39,617 nt of DNA from Actinomycetota bacterium (GTDB taxonomy: Bacteria > Actinomycetota > Acidimicrobiia > IMCC26256 > PALSA-610). Made by a program: the position numbers and the translations under genes. The DNA is taken from the NCBI GenBank assembly GCA_003134555.1, contig PLBO01000148.1, positions 1 through 39,617 of the forward strand, read 5' to 3'. The notes under the pieces are model-generated. The model was not told where the DNA came from. It searched no databases and saw nothing but the letters and a program-made list of their open reading frames with translations. Positions 1-9,182 of the stretch are shown one piece after another (position 1 is the stretch's first letter; each line of letters begins with the position of its first letter).

Positions 1-3000
1 ATCTTCTCCTTCGGCGACGCCCGGTTCCAGGGCTCGACCGGTTCGATGAGACTGAATCGCCCGATCGTTGGGATGGCCTCGACCCCGTCGGGCAACGGCT
101 ACTGGTTGGTCGCGTCCGACGGCGGGATCTTCTCGTTCGGCGACGCCCGCTTCCACGGCTCGACCGGCAGCATCACACTCAACCAACCCATCGTCGGAAT
201 GGCGTCGACCGCGTCCGGCAACGGCTACTGGTTCGTCGCCGCCGACGGTGGGATCTTCTCGTTCGGCGACGCCCGCTTCTTCGGCTCGACCGGCAGCATC
301 GCGCTCAACCAACCCATCGTCGGAATGGCGTCGACCGGGTCCGGGAAGGGCTACTGGTTCGTCGCGTCCGACGGTGGGATCTTCTCGTTCGGCGACGCCC
401 GGTTCTTCGGCTCCACCGGCAGCATCAGGCTCAACCGACCGATCGTGGGTATGGCCGCGGTCTCGGTACCCGTCACTCCTGCATTGCCCGCGACGCACTT
501 GGCGTTCACGAGGCAGCCGAGCAATGCGCGCGCCCGCGCGGCATTCGCGACGCAGCCGATGGTGACCGTGCGAGACGCTATCGGCGCGACCGTGACGACG
601 AACGCGAGCCTCGTGTCGCTGACGATCACGACGCCGGCCGGCGCACGTCTGTCGTGCACGAACGCCAGCCCGCTACGCGCGGTTGCAGGAGTCGCGACGT
701 TCAAGGGCTGCAACATCGACATGCCCGGTACCTACACGTTGACCGCTCGCGCCGGCGCCTTGACGCGTGCCGTCAGCTCGCGCTTCACCGTCATCTTCGG
801 CACGGCCGCGAAGTTGGTGTTCACGACGCAGCCGAGCAGTTCCACTGGTGGCGTGGCGTTCGCGACGCAGCCCACGGTGACCGTGCAGGACGGATCCGGA
901 ATCACTGTCGCGAGCGACACGAGCGCGGTCACGTTGACGATCACGACCCCGGCGGGCGCACTCCTGAGCTGCGCGAACGCCACCGTCTCCTCGGTTGCAG
1001 GAGTCGCGACCTTCGCCGGGTGCAAGATCGACCGCGCCGGCGTCTACCGATTACACGCGGCCGACAGCGCGCTAGCCCCTGCGAGCAGCGCAAGTCTGAC
1101 GATCTCGGTCGGAGGCGCCGCGCAGCTGGGCTTCACGACGGCGCCGAGCGGCGCGACCAGCAGCGTCGCCTTCGGAACCCAGCCCGTGGTTGCAGTGCAA
1201 GACCTCGGCGGCAACACCGTCGCTACCACCAACACCGGCAGCGTGACGTTGACGATCACGCAACCTTCGAATCCGGCCCTGGCGGCCCTGTCGTGCACGA
1301 ATGTCACCGTCGCCGTATCGATCGGAGTGGCTGCATTCGCAGGCTGCAACATCGATCTCTCGGGCATCTACTCCTTGCACGCGGTCGACGGGGGTTTGCC
1401 ACCGGCGACGAGCGACACCTTCAGCATCACGGCCGCCGGCGCGACGAAGCTCGCATTCACGACCTCGCCCAGCTCTTCCACCGGTGGCATCGCCTTCGGT
1501 ACGCAGCCGGTCGTCACGATCGAAGACGTCGCCGGCAACACCGTTACCGCGGACGCGAGCGGGGTGACGCTGACGATCACGACGCCGGCGGGTGCACTCC
1601 TCAACTGCACGAACACCACGCCGCTGCCCGCGGTGAACGGAGTGGCGACGTTCACCGGCTGCCGGATCGACCGCGCCGGCACGTATTCGGTGCACGCTGA
1701 CGACGGGCCGCTGACACCTGCGACGAGCCTGAGCTTCACGATCTCGGTCGGCACTGCGGCGACGATCGGCTTCACGACCTCGCCGAACGCGTCTCCCGGT
1801 GGCGCGGCGTTCACCGCGCAGCCGATCGTCGCGGTGCAAGACCTCGGCGGCAACACCGTCACGACCACCAACACCGGCACCATGGCGTTGACGATTACGC
1901 AACCCTCGACTCCGGCGAGCGCGGCGCTGACGTGCACGAGCGCCACCGTTGCGGTTTCCGCGGGAGTGGCGACGTTCGCAGGCTGCAAGATCGACCTGGC
2001 CGGCACCTACACACTGCATGCCGTCGACGGGGCATTCACGGCGACCAGCAGCAGCTTCACCATCTCGATCGGCACCGCGGCCAAGATCGGCTTCACGAGG
2101 CAGCCGGGCGCGTCGACCGGTGGCTCCGCCTTCTCGAGCCAACCCCGCGTCGGCGTGCAGGACCTCGGTGGTAACACCGTTACGTCCACCAACACCGGCA
2201 CCGTCGCGCTGACAATCACGCAACCCTCGACTCCGGCCGGCGCGGCGCTCACATGCACGAACGCCACCGTTGCGGTCTCCGCGGGAGTGGCGACGTTCGC
2301 AGGCTGCAAGATCGACCTGGCCGGCACGTACACGCTGCATGCCGTCGACGGCGCGCTTTACCGCGACGAGCAACAGTTTCGCGATCACCGTCGGCGGCGC
2401 CGCGAAACTCGGCTTTACAACTTCTCCGAGCGGTTCGACGGGTGGCGTCGCGTTCGGGACTCAGCCGATCGTCGCCGTCCAAGACCTCGGCGGCAACACC
2501 GTCACGACCACCAGCACCGGCACCGTGGCCTTGACCATCACGCAACCCTCGACTCCGGCCCTTGCGGCCTTGACGTGCACGAACGCCACCGTTGCCGTGT
2601 CGGCGGGAGTGGCAACGTTCGCGGGATGCAAGATCGACCTGGCCGGCACCTACACGCTGCACGCCGTCGACGGCGCGTTCACGGCAACCAGCCTCAGTAC
2701 GACAGTCACCGTCGGTAGCCAAGCGAAGATCGGCTTCATCAGGCAGGCAAGCTCTTCGACCGGTGGCATCGTCTTCACGACACAGCCCCGCGTCGCAGTG
2801 CAAGACCTCGGCGGCAACACTGTTTCTGGCGCCGGCCCCAGCAACGTGACGTTGACGATCACTCAGCCGTCAACCCCCGCGAGTGCTGCCCTGACGTGTA
2901 CGAGCACAACTGTTGCCGTATCTGCCGGAGTAGCCACGTTCGGAGGCTGCAACATCGACCTGGCCGGCAGTTACACACTGCACGCGGTCGACGGATCATT

Positions 3001-3349
3001 CGCGGCAACCGGCGACTCCTTGCTGATCACGGTCGGTCCTCCGGCGAAGCTCACTTTCACAACTTCGCCGAATGCTTCGACCACAAACACGCCCTTCCCG
3101 TTGCAGCCGATCGTCGCTGTGCAAGACCAAGGTGGTAACACGGTCACGAGCGACAACTCCTCGGTCACATTGACGATCACCACACCGGCTGGCGCGCTCC
3201 TGAACTGCACCAGCGCCAATCCGCTGCCGACGCTCAACGGCGTAGCAACGTTCACGGGATGCGCCATCAACTTGGCCAATACCTATACGTTGCACGCGGC
3301 AGATTTGACATTCACGCCGGACACCAGCGCCGAATTCATCATCTCGTAA
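1..3349 (+). CDS. Large secreted repeat protein, 5' end outside window, frameshifted
   Basis: The reading frame is open from base 1, so the true start lies upstream. The first ~150 codons are tandem repeats of about 40 residues (consensus [19 protein letters not shown], then GSTGSI and [11 protein letters not shown]), a module found in many exported actinobacterial proteins and probably beta-propeller-like. Nine Ig-like repeats of about 95-105 residues follow; each starts like [14 protein letters not shown] and carries a Cys pair (SCTN and FAGCKID). At 2357-2359 one extra T moves the frame from 1 to 2 inside repeat 6. The downstream frame continues the same repeat family through repeats 7-9 to the TAA at 3347-3349. 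Without the extra T the protein would run intact to 3349; with it, frame 1 ends at 2718 after about 120 nonsense codons. A surface or adhesion role is inferred only from the architecture. Confidence 0.8.
480..3340 (+). repeat. Nine tandem Ig-like repeats, nearly identical at DNA level in places
   Basis: Units of roughly 300-320 bases repeat, with conserved DNA blocks such as GACCTCGGCGGCAACACCGT and GTCGACGG near each end. Units 5, 6, 7 and 8 are the most alike, which suggests recent expansion by unequal recombination. This is also a likely place for assembly collapse, so the true copy number may differ. Confidence 0.8.
2357..2359 (+). other. Frameshift site (one extra T in TTT)
   Basis: In sister repeats the codons after VDG read GCATTCACGGCGACC. 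Here the stretch reads GCGCTTTACCGCGACG. Removing one T restores Ala-Leu-Thr-Ala-Thr-Ser-Asn-Ser and joins the two frames exactly. A short homopolymer inside near-identical repeats fits a sequencing or assembly error, or a recent slippage mutation. No slippery heptamer or downstream pseudoknot is evident to support programmed frameshifting. Confidence 0.85.
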
Positions 3350-3356
3350 TCGCGGC

Positions 3357-3857
3357 TCAGGCGACGCGGGCTACGTATCGGCAGATCGCGGCGGCTTCGG
3401 CGATGGGGTCGACGTTTCGCAGTCGGGCGCTACGGAGCGCGCACCACCAGCACGAGGCCACCGCGCCTTCGAGCGCGTGACGATCGCCATGGGCCATAAC
3501 GTCGTCGACGAAGACGGCACGCGCGATCGTCTCGACTGCGTCCGGAACCCGCGCGACGTGCAGGCACTCGACACCCACGGCCACCAGATCGGGATCGCCG
3601 AAGCGCTCGATCGCCGCGAACGGGAACTCCCGAACGATGCCAACGGCTCCGTCGGGCGGGGGCGCGAGACCGAGGTAGACGCGAGCGATCGCGGGCGCGG
3701 CGCGCACGGCATCGGGCGCGGCCCCGGCTTCGCAGGTGTCGTCGAGCAGCAGCCGCACACCCTCGTCGTCGCCCCGCAGGCATGCGACGACCGGCGCGAG
3801 CAACGCGCGGACCGCGCGGGCCGCACCCGGGGGTTCGGGTTTGGGTCGAGTCGACAT
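3357..3857 (-). CDS. Hypothetical protein, 166 aa
   Basis: The ATG at 3857 is preceded by a strong ribosome-binding site (GGAGGGAA directly upstream), which decides this start over an upstream in-frame ATG at 3875. The product is an alanine-, valine- and arginine-rich soluble protein with no signal peptide or membrane segment. It has a run of helix-forming residues and a CWWC motif near the C-terminus (residues about 143-146). I do not recognise the family. It is convergent with the repeat protein, whose stop lies 7 bases away, and divergent from the crotonase operon. Codon use looks like genuine high-GC coding sequence, but the function is unknown. Confidence 0.6.
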   Translation of the reverse strand: MSTRPKPEPPGAARAVRALLAPVVACLRGDDEGVRLLLDDTCEAGAAPDAVRAAPAIARVYLGLAPPPDGAVGIVREFPFAAIERFGDPDLVAVGVECLHVARVPDAVETIARAVFVDDVMAHGDRHALEGAVASCWWCALRSARLRNVDPIAEAAAICRYVARVA

Positions 3858-3945
3858 TTCCCTCCACTTCGGCACGCTGACGTTGCGGAGTAAGCCCCAA
3901 CGCGATGCGCATCGACAGAGGAGGCCGCCGAATCCGCACCGCCGC

Positions 3946-3951
3946 TACCAT
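3946..3951 (+). promoter_or_regulatory. -10 hexamer TACCAT for the crotonase operon
   Basis: TACCAT lies 8 bases before the GTG at 3960 and no Shine-Dalgarno sequence is present. The spacing places the transcription start at or next to the GTG, so the mRNA is probably leaderless. Confidence 0.5.
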
Positions 3952-3959
3952 CCTTGCGC

Positions 3960-4799
3960 GTGACCATCTCCTCCGACGCGGATACTTCGCCAACCGTCCG
4001 GTACTCCGTGGAGGGCGCCATCGCGACAATCACACTGAACCGGCCCGAAGCGGCCAACGCGCAAAACAGCCAAATGATCGAGGAGCTCGACGCCGCGTTC
4101 GAGCGCGCCGAGGCCGACGACGCGGTCCGGGTGGTCGTGCTCGCAGCCGAAGGGAAGCACTTCTCGGCCGGTCACGATCTCAAGGAGCTGCTGGCCGGCG
4201 AGGAACACTGGTCGGCGATGCGGGCCACGCCCGAGGGCAAGCTCCTCCACGAGCAGGTCATGTACTTCGACAAGCTCGTCAACATCCGCGACCTGCGCAA
4301 GCCGACGATCGCGGCCGTACAGGGAACGTGCTCGGCCGCCGGCCTCATGCTCGCGTGCATGTGCGATCTGATCGTCGCCGCCGACGACGCGCGCTTCTCC
4401 AATCCCGTGTTGCGCATGTCGGGAGTCGGCGTCGAGCTGTTGGTCGAGCCGTGGGAGCTCGGGCCGCGCAAGGCGAAGGAGTTCCTCTTCTGCGCACAGG
4501 AGTTCAGCGCGGTCGAGGCGGAACGCTACGGACTGGTGAACCGGGTGGTGCCGCGCGCCGAGCTACACAAAGCCGCGCAAGAGTTCGCCGAACAGGTCGC
4601 GCTCGTCCCGCCGCTGACCGCGGAGGCGGTGAAGGCGTCGATCAACCACATGGTCGATCTCATGGGTCAGCGCGAGTCGTGGCGCTACCACTTCATGCTC
4701 CACCAGTTCGTGTCGAACACCCCCACCGCCCTCGCCAAGGTGGAAGCGCGCAAGGCCGGCGGCATCGACGCGGTCAAGAGGGAACAAGGTCGGTCGTGA
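3960..4799 (+). CDS. Enoyl-CoA hydratase/isomerase (crotonase) family protein lacking both catalytic Glu
   Basis: A crotonase-fold acyl-CoA enzyme of 279 aa from the GTG at 3960; a TTG at 3954 is also possible. The N-terminal strand IATITLNRPEAANA, the oxyanion-hole segment FSAGHDLKE (about residues 68-76) and the segment GTCSAAGLMLACMCD (122-136) are all typical. Hydratases carry two glutamates (E144 and E164 in rat enoyl-CoA hydratase). By motif alignment these positions are Met130 and Val150 here, so simple hydration is unlikely. Crotonase relatives with altered active sites act as hydrolases, decarboxylases or isomerases; EchA20 of mycobacterial steroid catabolism is one example. It is the first gene of an operon and overlaps the CoA-transferase gene by four bases (GTGA). 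The family is certain; the reaction is not. Confidence 0.9.
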   Translation: MTISSDADTSPTVRYSVEGAIATITLNRPEAANAQNSQMIEELDAAFERAEADDAVRVVVLAAEGKHFSAGHDLKELLAGEEHWSAMRATPEGKLLHEQVMYFDKLVNIRDLRKPTIAAVQGTCSAAGLMLACMCDLIVAADDARFSNPVLRMSGVGVELLVEPWELGPRKAKEFLFCAQEFSAVEAERYGLVNRVVPRAELHKAAQEFAEQVALVPPLTAEAVKASINHMVDLMGQRESWRYHFMLHQFVSNTPTALAKVEARKAGGIDAVKREQGRS

Positions 4800-5980
4800 C
4801 CGGTCCGCTCGAGGGCCTGCGCGTCCTCGATCTGGGCACGCGCATCGCGGCGCCGTTCTGCGCGGGCCTGCTCGGAGAGCAGGGTGCAGAGGTCGTCAAG
4901 ATCGAGCAACCGCGCGGCGGCGACTTCATGCGCGAGATCGGTCCCTTCGTCGACGGCTACTCGTTGTTCTGGGCCGTCGAGGGGCGCGGCCGCAAGAGCG
5001 TGACACTCGACCTGCGCACCGCCGAGGGGCAAGAGGTCTTCCGTGGGCTCGCAGCAACTGCCGACGTGGTCGTCGAGAACTTTCGTCCGGGCACGCTCGA
5101 ACAATGGAACATCGACCCGAGTCGTCTCGGCGAGAGACTCGTCACCGTGCGCATCTCGATGTTCGGCCAGGACGGGCCGTACTCCGCGCGGCCGGGACTC
5201 GACCGCGTCGGGATCGGTTACGGCGGTCTCCTCCACCTCACCGGTTATCCGGATCGTCCTCCGGTGCGCGTAGGCGTCACGATCTCCGACTACCTCACCG
5301 GAGTCTTCGCCGCGCACGCGGCCGTCGCCGCCCTGTACGCGCGCGACGCGCGCGGAGGCAGCGGCGCCGTGATCGACGCCGCGCTGTACGGCTCCGTCCT
5401 GCGAATCCTCGAATGGACATTGCCCGCGTACGATCGACTCGGGACGATCCGGAGCCGCGAAGGCAATCGGCTGGCGAACTCGGCGCCACTCGACAACTAC
5501 CCGACGCACGACGGAAAGTACGTGTGCATCGTCGCCGGTTCCGACGCCAACTTCGCGCGCTTGTGCAAGGCGATGGACCGGCTCGACCTCCTCGACGACG
5601 CGCGGTTCGCGCGCCTCGCCGATCGAGCTGCCAACGGCGACACGATCAACGCGATCGTGTCCGAATGGACGGCGACACTCGACGCACGCACTGTCGAAGA
5701 ACGCTGTGTCGCACACGACGTGCCCGTCGCGACTGCGTACACGTCGGCCGACATCTTCGCCGACCCGCATTTCGACGCGCGCCACGACCTGGTCACGGTC
5801 GACGATCCCGTCATCGGGCCGATCCGTCAGCAGGCTCCCTACCCGCGGCAAGTGGGCGAGACGCCGGTCGCACCCACCGGCGCGCCGCGATTAGGTGAGC
5901 ACACCGACGAAGTGCTGTCGACGTTGCTCGGGCTCTCGACCGCCGACGTCGACGCGCTGCGCGCAAAGGGCATCGTGTGA
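4796..5980 (+). CDS. CaiB/BaiF (family III) CoA-transferase
   Basis: Transfers CoA between an acyl-CoA donor and a carboxylic acid through an aspartyl-CoA intermediate. The 394-aa length is normal for the family. The N-terminus (GPLEGLRVLDLGTRIAAPFC) is typical, followed by AEVVKIEQPRGGD, ENFRPGTL and the GQDGPYS segment. The nucleophile is probably Asp136 in PGLDRVG, which sits before the family block LLHLTGYPDRPPVRVGV. The GTG start at 4796 overlaps the preceding stop codon (GTGA), and its own stop overlaps the next start in the same way, so the three genes are translationally coupled. In this context it likely activates or recycles an acid intermediate of the pathway; the substrate cannot be read from the sequence. 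Confidence 0.92.
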   Translation: MTGPLEGLRVLDLGTRIAAPFCAGLLGEQGAEVVKIEQPRGGDFMREIGPFVDGYSLFWAVEGRGRKSVTLDLRTAEGQEVFRGLAATADVVVENFRPGTLEQWNIDPSRLGERLVTVRISMFGQDGPYSARPGLDRVGIGYGGLLHLTGYPDRPPVRVGVTISDYLTGVFAAHAAVAALYARDARGGSGAVIDAALYGSVLRILEWTLPAYDRLGTIRSREGNRLANSAPLDNYPTHDGKYVCIVAGSDANFARLCKAMDRLDLLDDARFARLADRAANGDTINAIVSEWTATLDARTVEERCVAHDVPVATAYTSADIFADPHFDARHDLVTVDDPVIGPIRQQAPYPRQVGETPVAPTGAPRLGEHTDEVLSTLLGLSTADVDALRAKGIV

Positions 5981-6378
5981 CATCGCACGGGGTCGACGCG
6001 GGGCGACCGATCCACGAAGGTCTGTTCGAATCGACCGCCGACGGCTCGATCGCGTTGATCGGCGGCTACTCGCCGACCAGCGGCAAATACCATTTCCCGC
6101 TGCTCGACACGTGCCCCTACTCCGGAGCCACCGACGTGCAACGCGTCGCCCTCTCGCGCGACGCCACGTTGTGGGCGTGGACCGCGGTCACCGCCGCACC
6201 GCCCGGCTACACCGGTCCCGTGCCTTTCGGGTTCGGAGTCGTCGAACTCGTGCGTGAACAACTACGCGTCATCACGCGATTGCGCGAGTCGGATCCGGCG
6301 CGGCTCGAGTTCGGCCAACCCGTGACGCTCGTTGCCGACGAGTTGCCCGACGGAGTGGTGACGTGGGCGTTCGCATAA
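5977..6378 (+). CDS. DUF35 / OB-fold protein, acyl-CoA enzyme partner
   Basis: A 133-aa protein resembling the DUF35 family, whose members have a rubredoxin-like zinc ribbon followed by an OB fold and bind SCPx/Ltp-type thiolase or aldolase subunits. The OB-fold part (about residues 40-130) has the usual pattern, including PVPFGFGVVEL and a C-terminal ELPDGVVTWAF. The zinc ribbon looks degenerate: only one Cys (in LLDTCPYSG) remains where family members usually have four. It overlaps the CoA-transferase gene by four bases and the thiolase homologue by 16 bases. That pairing is the arrangement expected of a subunit such as the DUF35 domain of ChsH2 with Ltp2. Its exact partner is inferred from position. 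Confidence 0.8.
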   Translation: MTSHGVDAGRPIHEGLFESTADGSIALIGGYSPTSGKYHFPLLDTCPYSGATDVQRVALSRDATLWAWTAVTAAPPGYTGPVPFGFGVVELVREQLRVITRLRESDPARLEFGQPVTLVADELPDGVVTWAFA

Positions 6379-7460
6379 CCGGCGCGGGCATCCATCCGTT
6401 CGGACGGTTCGAGGGCAAGACGCCGACCGACATGGGGGTACACGCGGTGCGGACCGCGCTCGCCGAGGCCGGCAACCCGGAGTTTCAAGCCGCGTTCTGC
6501 GGCACCGCATACGGCGGGGTTGCATCCGGACACAAAGTGCTCGGCGCGTTGGCGCTTACCGGCGTGCCGATCGTCGACATCGAAGCGGGATGCGCGAGCG
6601 GCGGCGCCGCGCTGCAGCTCGCGGCCGGCGCGATCCGGGCCGGACAGTACGACCGCGCGCTCGTGTTCGGAGTCGAGAAGATGCCCAAGGGCATCATCCG
6701 GTCGTCGTTCTTCGAGCCCTGGCGCGAAGAGGCAGGGCTCGCGGCGACGCCCGCATACTTCGCGTTGCGCGCGCAGCGGCTGTTGCGCGAAGCCGGTCTC
6801 ACCAAACAACACCTCGCCGAGATCGTCGTGAAGAACCGTCGCAACGGTGTGCACAATCCCGACGCCATGTTCCGCAAGGAGGTGTCGGCCGACGAGGTGC
6901 TCGCGTCGCGCGTCGTGTGCGAGCCGTTGCACTTGTGGATGCTGTGCTCACCCAACGAAGGGGCGGCCGCGCTCGTGCTCCAACGCGGCGATGGCGGAGT
7001 GCAGCTCGCCGCGGCCCGCTTGCGTTCTCACCTCCCCGGAAGTGTGCTCGGCGAGGCCACTCCGCTGTCCGGTATCGACGACCACGACATCACTCCCCCG
7101 TCGACGCTCGCCGCGCGCGACGCGTATGCCGAGGCCGGGATCGGTCCCGACGATCTCGACGTCGTCGAATGTCAGGACACCGACGCCGCGCGCGAATTGC
7201 TCGCATACCAAGAGCTCGAGCTTTGTGCGCCCGGCGAGCAGGCGAAGCTGCTCGCCGAGCCGCGCGCCGTCGTGAATCCGAGTGGCGGCCTGCTGTCGAA
7301 GGGTGAACCGCTCGGGGCGTCGGCGCTCGGACAGGTAGTCGAGATCGTGCACCAACTGCGCGGCGAGGCGGGACCGCGTCAGGTCGATAACGCGCGCGTC
7401 GGGCTCGCGCACACGGTCGGACGCGGCGCCAACGCCGCATGCATCATCGTCACCCGCTAA
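6363..7460 (+). CDS. SCPx/Ltp-type thiolase homologue with altered active site
   Basis: A 365-aa thiolase-fold protein. The nucleophilic cysteine is kept (Cys77 in EAGCASGG). In the C-terminal half the usual GHP motif reads GEP (Glu315 in LLSKGEPLGAS), and the SCPx-type His is present in AHTVGRGA (His350). The His-to-Glu change removes a residue needed for normal thiolysis, so the enzyme may act as an aldolase or carry out another C-C reaction, as some Ltp proteins do with a DUF35 partner. The GTG at 6363 overlaps the DUF35 gene by 16 bases. The stop lies three bases from the stop of the convergent CoA-transferase-like gene, leaving no room for a terminator. The fold is certain, the activity open. 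Confidence 0.88.
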   Translation: MGVRITGAGIHPFGRFEGKTPTDMGVHAVRTALAEAGNPEFQAAFCGTAYGGVASGHKVLGALALTGVPIVDIEAGCASGGAALQLAAGAIRAGQYDRALVFGVEKMPKGIIRSSFFEPWREEAGLAATPAYFALRAQRLLREAGLTKQHLAEIVVKNRRNGVHNPDAMFRKEVSADEVLASRVVCEPLHLWMLCSPNEGAAALVLQRGDGGVQLAAARLRSHLPGSVLGEATPLSGIDDHDITPPSTLAARDAYAEAGIGPDDLDVVECQDTDAARELLAYQELELCAPGEQAKLLAEPRAVVNPSGGLLSKGEPLGASALGQVVEIVHQLRGEAGPRQVDNARVGLAHTVGRGANAACIIVTR

Positions 7461-7463
7461 CGG

Positions 7464-9140
7464 CTAACGCGCCCGGAGGAACCAGCCGCGCGGATCCCAG
7501 CGGCGGAGCGCGGCCACCTCGTCGGCGGTCGGCTCGTCGAGCACGGGCAGCTCTCCGGCCGGCGCTTCGAGCTCCCACGCGCACACCGCGCGCACGTCGT
7601 CGAACGACACACCGGGCGCGAGCGCGCTGACCTGGAGTACGTCGTCGCGCTTCTCGAATAGGGCGAGGTCGGTCACGAGTGCCTGCACGTGCCTTCCGGG
7701 CGAGGTCACGTACGGGCAGTCGGCAACCGTGCGCTGCGGAGTGAGCGTGGCCACGATCACGTTCTCGGCCGCGGTGCTCGCGACGTCGTTGCCACCACCC
7801 GAGCCCACCAGGAAGGGGCGCGGCGGGATCCACGTGGAGTTGATGTTGCCGAAGCGATCGATCTGCGCGCCACCCAGACAACCAATGGTCGTCGTGCCCG
7901 GCCCGCCCACGAGTGCGCCGAGCACGACCTGCGCGTCGGCGAGCATCGTCGCAGTCGGGAAGTTGCGATGGTTCAACACGAACGGGTCGCCGATCGTCGC
8001 CTCGTAGTCCCACAGACCGATCTCTGCGGTGAGCTTCACGTCGGCGCCGGAGTCGCGCGCGAGCTGCACGCCTAGCCACGCGGCGAGATTGGCGACGCCC
8101 GCTCCCGCGAGCACGGCATTCGCACCGGTGTGGATGACACGCGCCGCGAGGTGGCGAGCGCCCCATACCGCGGCGCGCTCCCACGCGTTCACGGGCGCGT
8201 CGAGATCGGGTGGGTGCGCGGCCGCGTCGGCGCGCCACGAGTCGGGGTCCGCCTTGGCGCGCAACGCGGTAATCCGCTCGGCGCCGAGCCGCTCGAGCCA
8301 CTGCTCCTGCGACTCGACCTCGAGCACCCAGTGCCGGATCCACGCGTCGTACTCGTCGGCGCCGGCATGTGTCGCGGCGCGCGCGTCGACCCAGAAGTCG
8401 TAGTCCTCGCCGTAGCCGTCGACCGGTACGTCGCCGGCGTAGAGGCCACCCGGGTGCGCACCCATCGGGCATTCCACGACCGCAAGCACTCGATGCGCGG
8501 GAATCCGGACGAGGTGCGACCAGGGCCGCACATCGTCGACGATCCGCTCGACGGTGACGATCACACCCCGGCGCGCGGCCAGCGCGCCCCAGACCCCCTC
8601 GAGCAGAGGCGGGTGCACCACGACGTTGCCCTCGCGGTCGGCCACGGAAGCGTGCATGAGTGCGACATCGGGCACGAGCGGCGCGAGCAATCCGACCTCA
8701 CCGTACGGGGTGTCCGCTCGGGCAAACGCCTCGTTCGCTTCCATCGACGACCCCGCGATCGAACGGGTCACGATCGCGGGGAGCCCGCGCGCCGCGGCCT
8801 CGAGTCGCTGTGAGAACGCCAGGAACGACCAGTGCTCGACCTGTACTTCGCCGCGTTCGTAAGCGCCGGCGAACAACGGGTTGGGGGTGAAGTTGGGAAA
8901 AGTGTCTCCTGAGTAACCGGTGATGACCTTGTTCACCAGCCCGCCCCGGAAGAACAACGCGCCGAGGCTCGAGAGCGAGAGCATCGCGAGCGTGAACCCC
9001 GGATCGCGCCCCCACCATTGCCGCACGACCTCGCGCGTGGCCGCGGTCCAACGCGTGTGTCCGACGATCGGATGAATCACGTCGCCCGCGCGCACGTGCT
9101 GCGCCACTGCCTCGGACAGCGACGCGGATTTGTCCAGCAT
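7464..9140 (-). CDS. Fused IpdA-IpdB-like family I CoA-transferase homologue
   Basis: A 558-aa protein joining both subunits of a family I CoA-transferase-like enzyme. Residues 1-290 match the alpha type (EVGLLAPLVPDVALMHASVADREGN and VTVERIV). Residues 315-558 match the beta type (GLVGG-like LGALVGGPGT, GGAQIDRFGNINST, VSALAPGVSFDDVRAVC). The order and spacing resemble mycobacterial IpdA and IpdB, which hydrolyse a cyclic CoA ester in steroid ring C opening and are normally separate proteins of about 290 and 250 aa. Glu102 and Glu373 (in AEIG) are candidate catalytic residues; I could not align them with certainty. The ATG at 9140 has TAGTTT six bases upstream, suggesting a leaderless mRNA divergent from the TetR gene. 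Glutaconate or 3-oxoacid CoA-transferase activity is the alternative. Confidence 0.85.
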   Translation of the reverse strand: MLDKSASLSEAVAQHVRAGDVIHPIVGHTRWTAATREVVRQWWGRDPGFTLAMLSLSSLGALFFRGGLVNKVITGYSGDTFPNFTPNPLFAGAYERGEVQVEHWSFLAFSQRLEAAARGLPAIVTRSIAGSSMEANEAFARADTPYGEVGLLAPLVPDVALMHASVADREGNVVVHPPLLEGVWGALAARRGVIVTVERIVDDVRPWSHLVRIPAHRVLAVVECPMGAHPGGLYAGDVPVDGYGEDYDFWVDARAATHAGADEYDAWIRHWVLEVESQEQWLERLGAERITALRAKADPDSWRADAAAHPPDLDAPVNAWERAAVWGARHLAARVIHTGANAVLAGAGVANLAAWLGVQLARDSGADVKLTAEIGLWDYEATIGDPFVLNHRNFPTATMLADAQVVLGALVGGPGTTTIGCLGGAQIDRFGNINSTWIPPRPFLVGSGGGNDVASTAAENVIVATLTPQRTVADCPYVTSPGRHVQALVTDLALFEKRDDVLQVSALAPGVSFDDVRAVCAWELEAPAGELPVLDEPTADEVAALRRWDPRGWFLRAR

Positions 9141-9146
9141 GACCGA

Positions 9147-9152
9147 AAACTA
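9147..9152 (-). promoter_or_regulatory. -10 hexamer TAGTTT for the IpdAB-like gene
   Basis: On the minus strand TAGTTT is followed by six bases and then the ATG at 9140, with no Shine-Dalgarno sequence. It lies back to back with the TetR promoter. A loose dyad CGAAA-N11-TTTCG (9144-9164) covers this hexamer and could be a TetR operator; that part is weak. Confidence 0.45.
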
Positions 9153-9169
9153 GCGAGGCTTTCGACCGG

Positions 9170-9175
9170 TACGCT
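9170..9175 (+). promoter_or_regulatory. -10 hexamer TACGCT for the TetR gene
   Basis: TACGCT ends seven bases before the GTG at 9183 with no ribosome-binding site between them, so the transcript is probably leaderless. The whole divergent control region is only 42 bases. Confidence 0.45.
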
Positions 9176-9182
9176 GTTCATC

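Noticed and set aside
1072-2388. A 438-aa minus-strand open frame
   Set aside because: It is a low-complexity Arg/Gly/Ala-rich shadow of the Ig-like repeats, a common high-GC artefact.
9141-9182. A KstR2-type operator between the TetR and IpdAB-like genes
   Set aside because: I looked for CAAG-N2-CTTG and found none; only a weak CGAAA-N11-TTTCG dyad is present.
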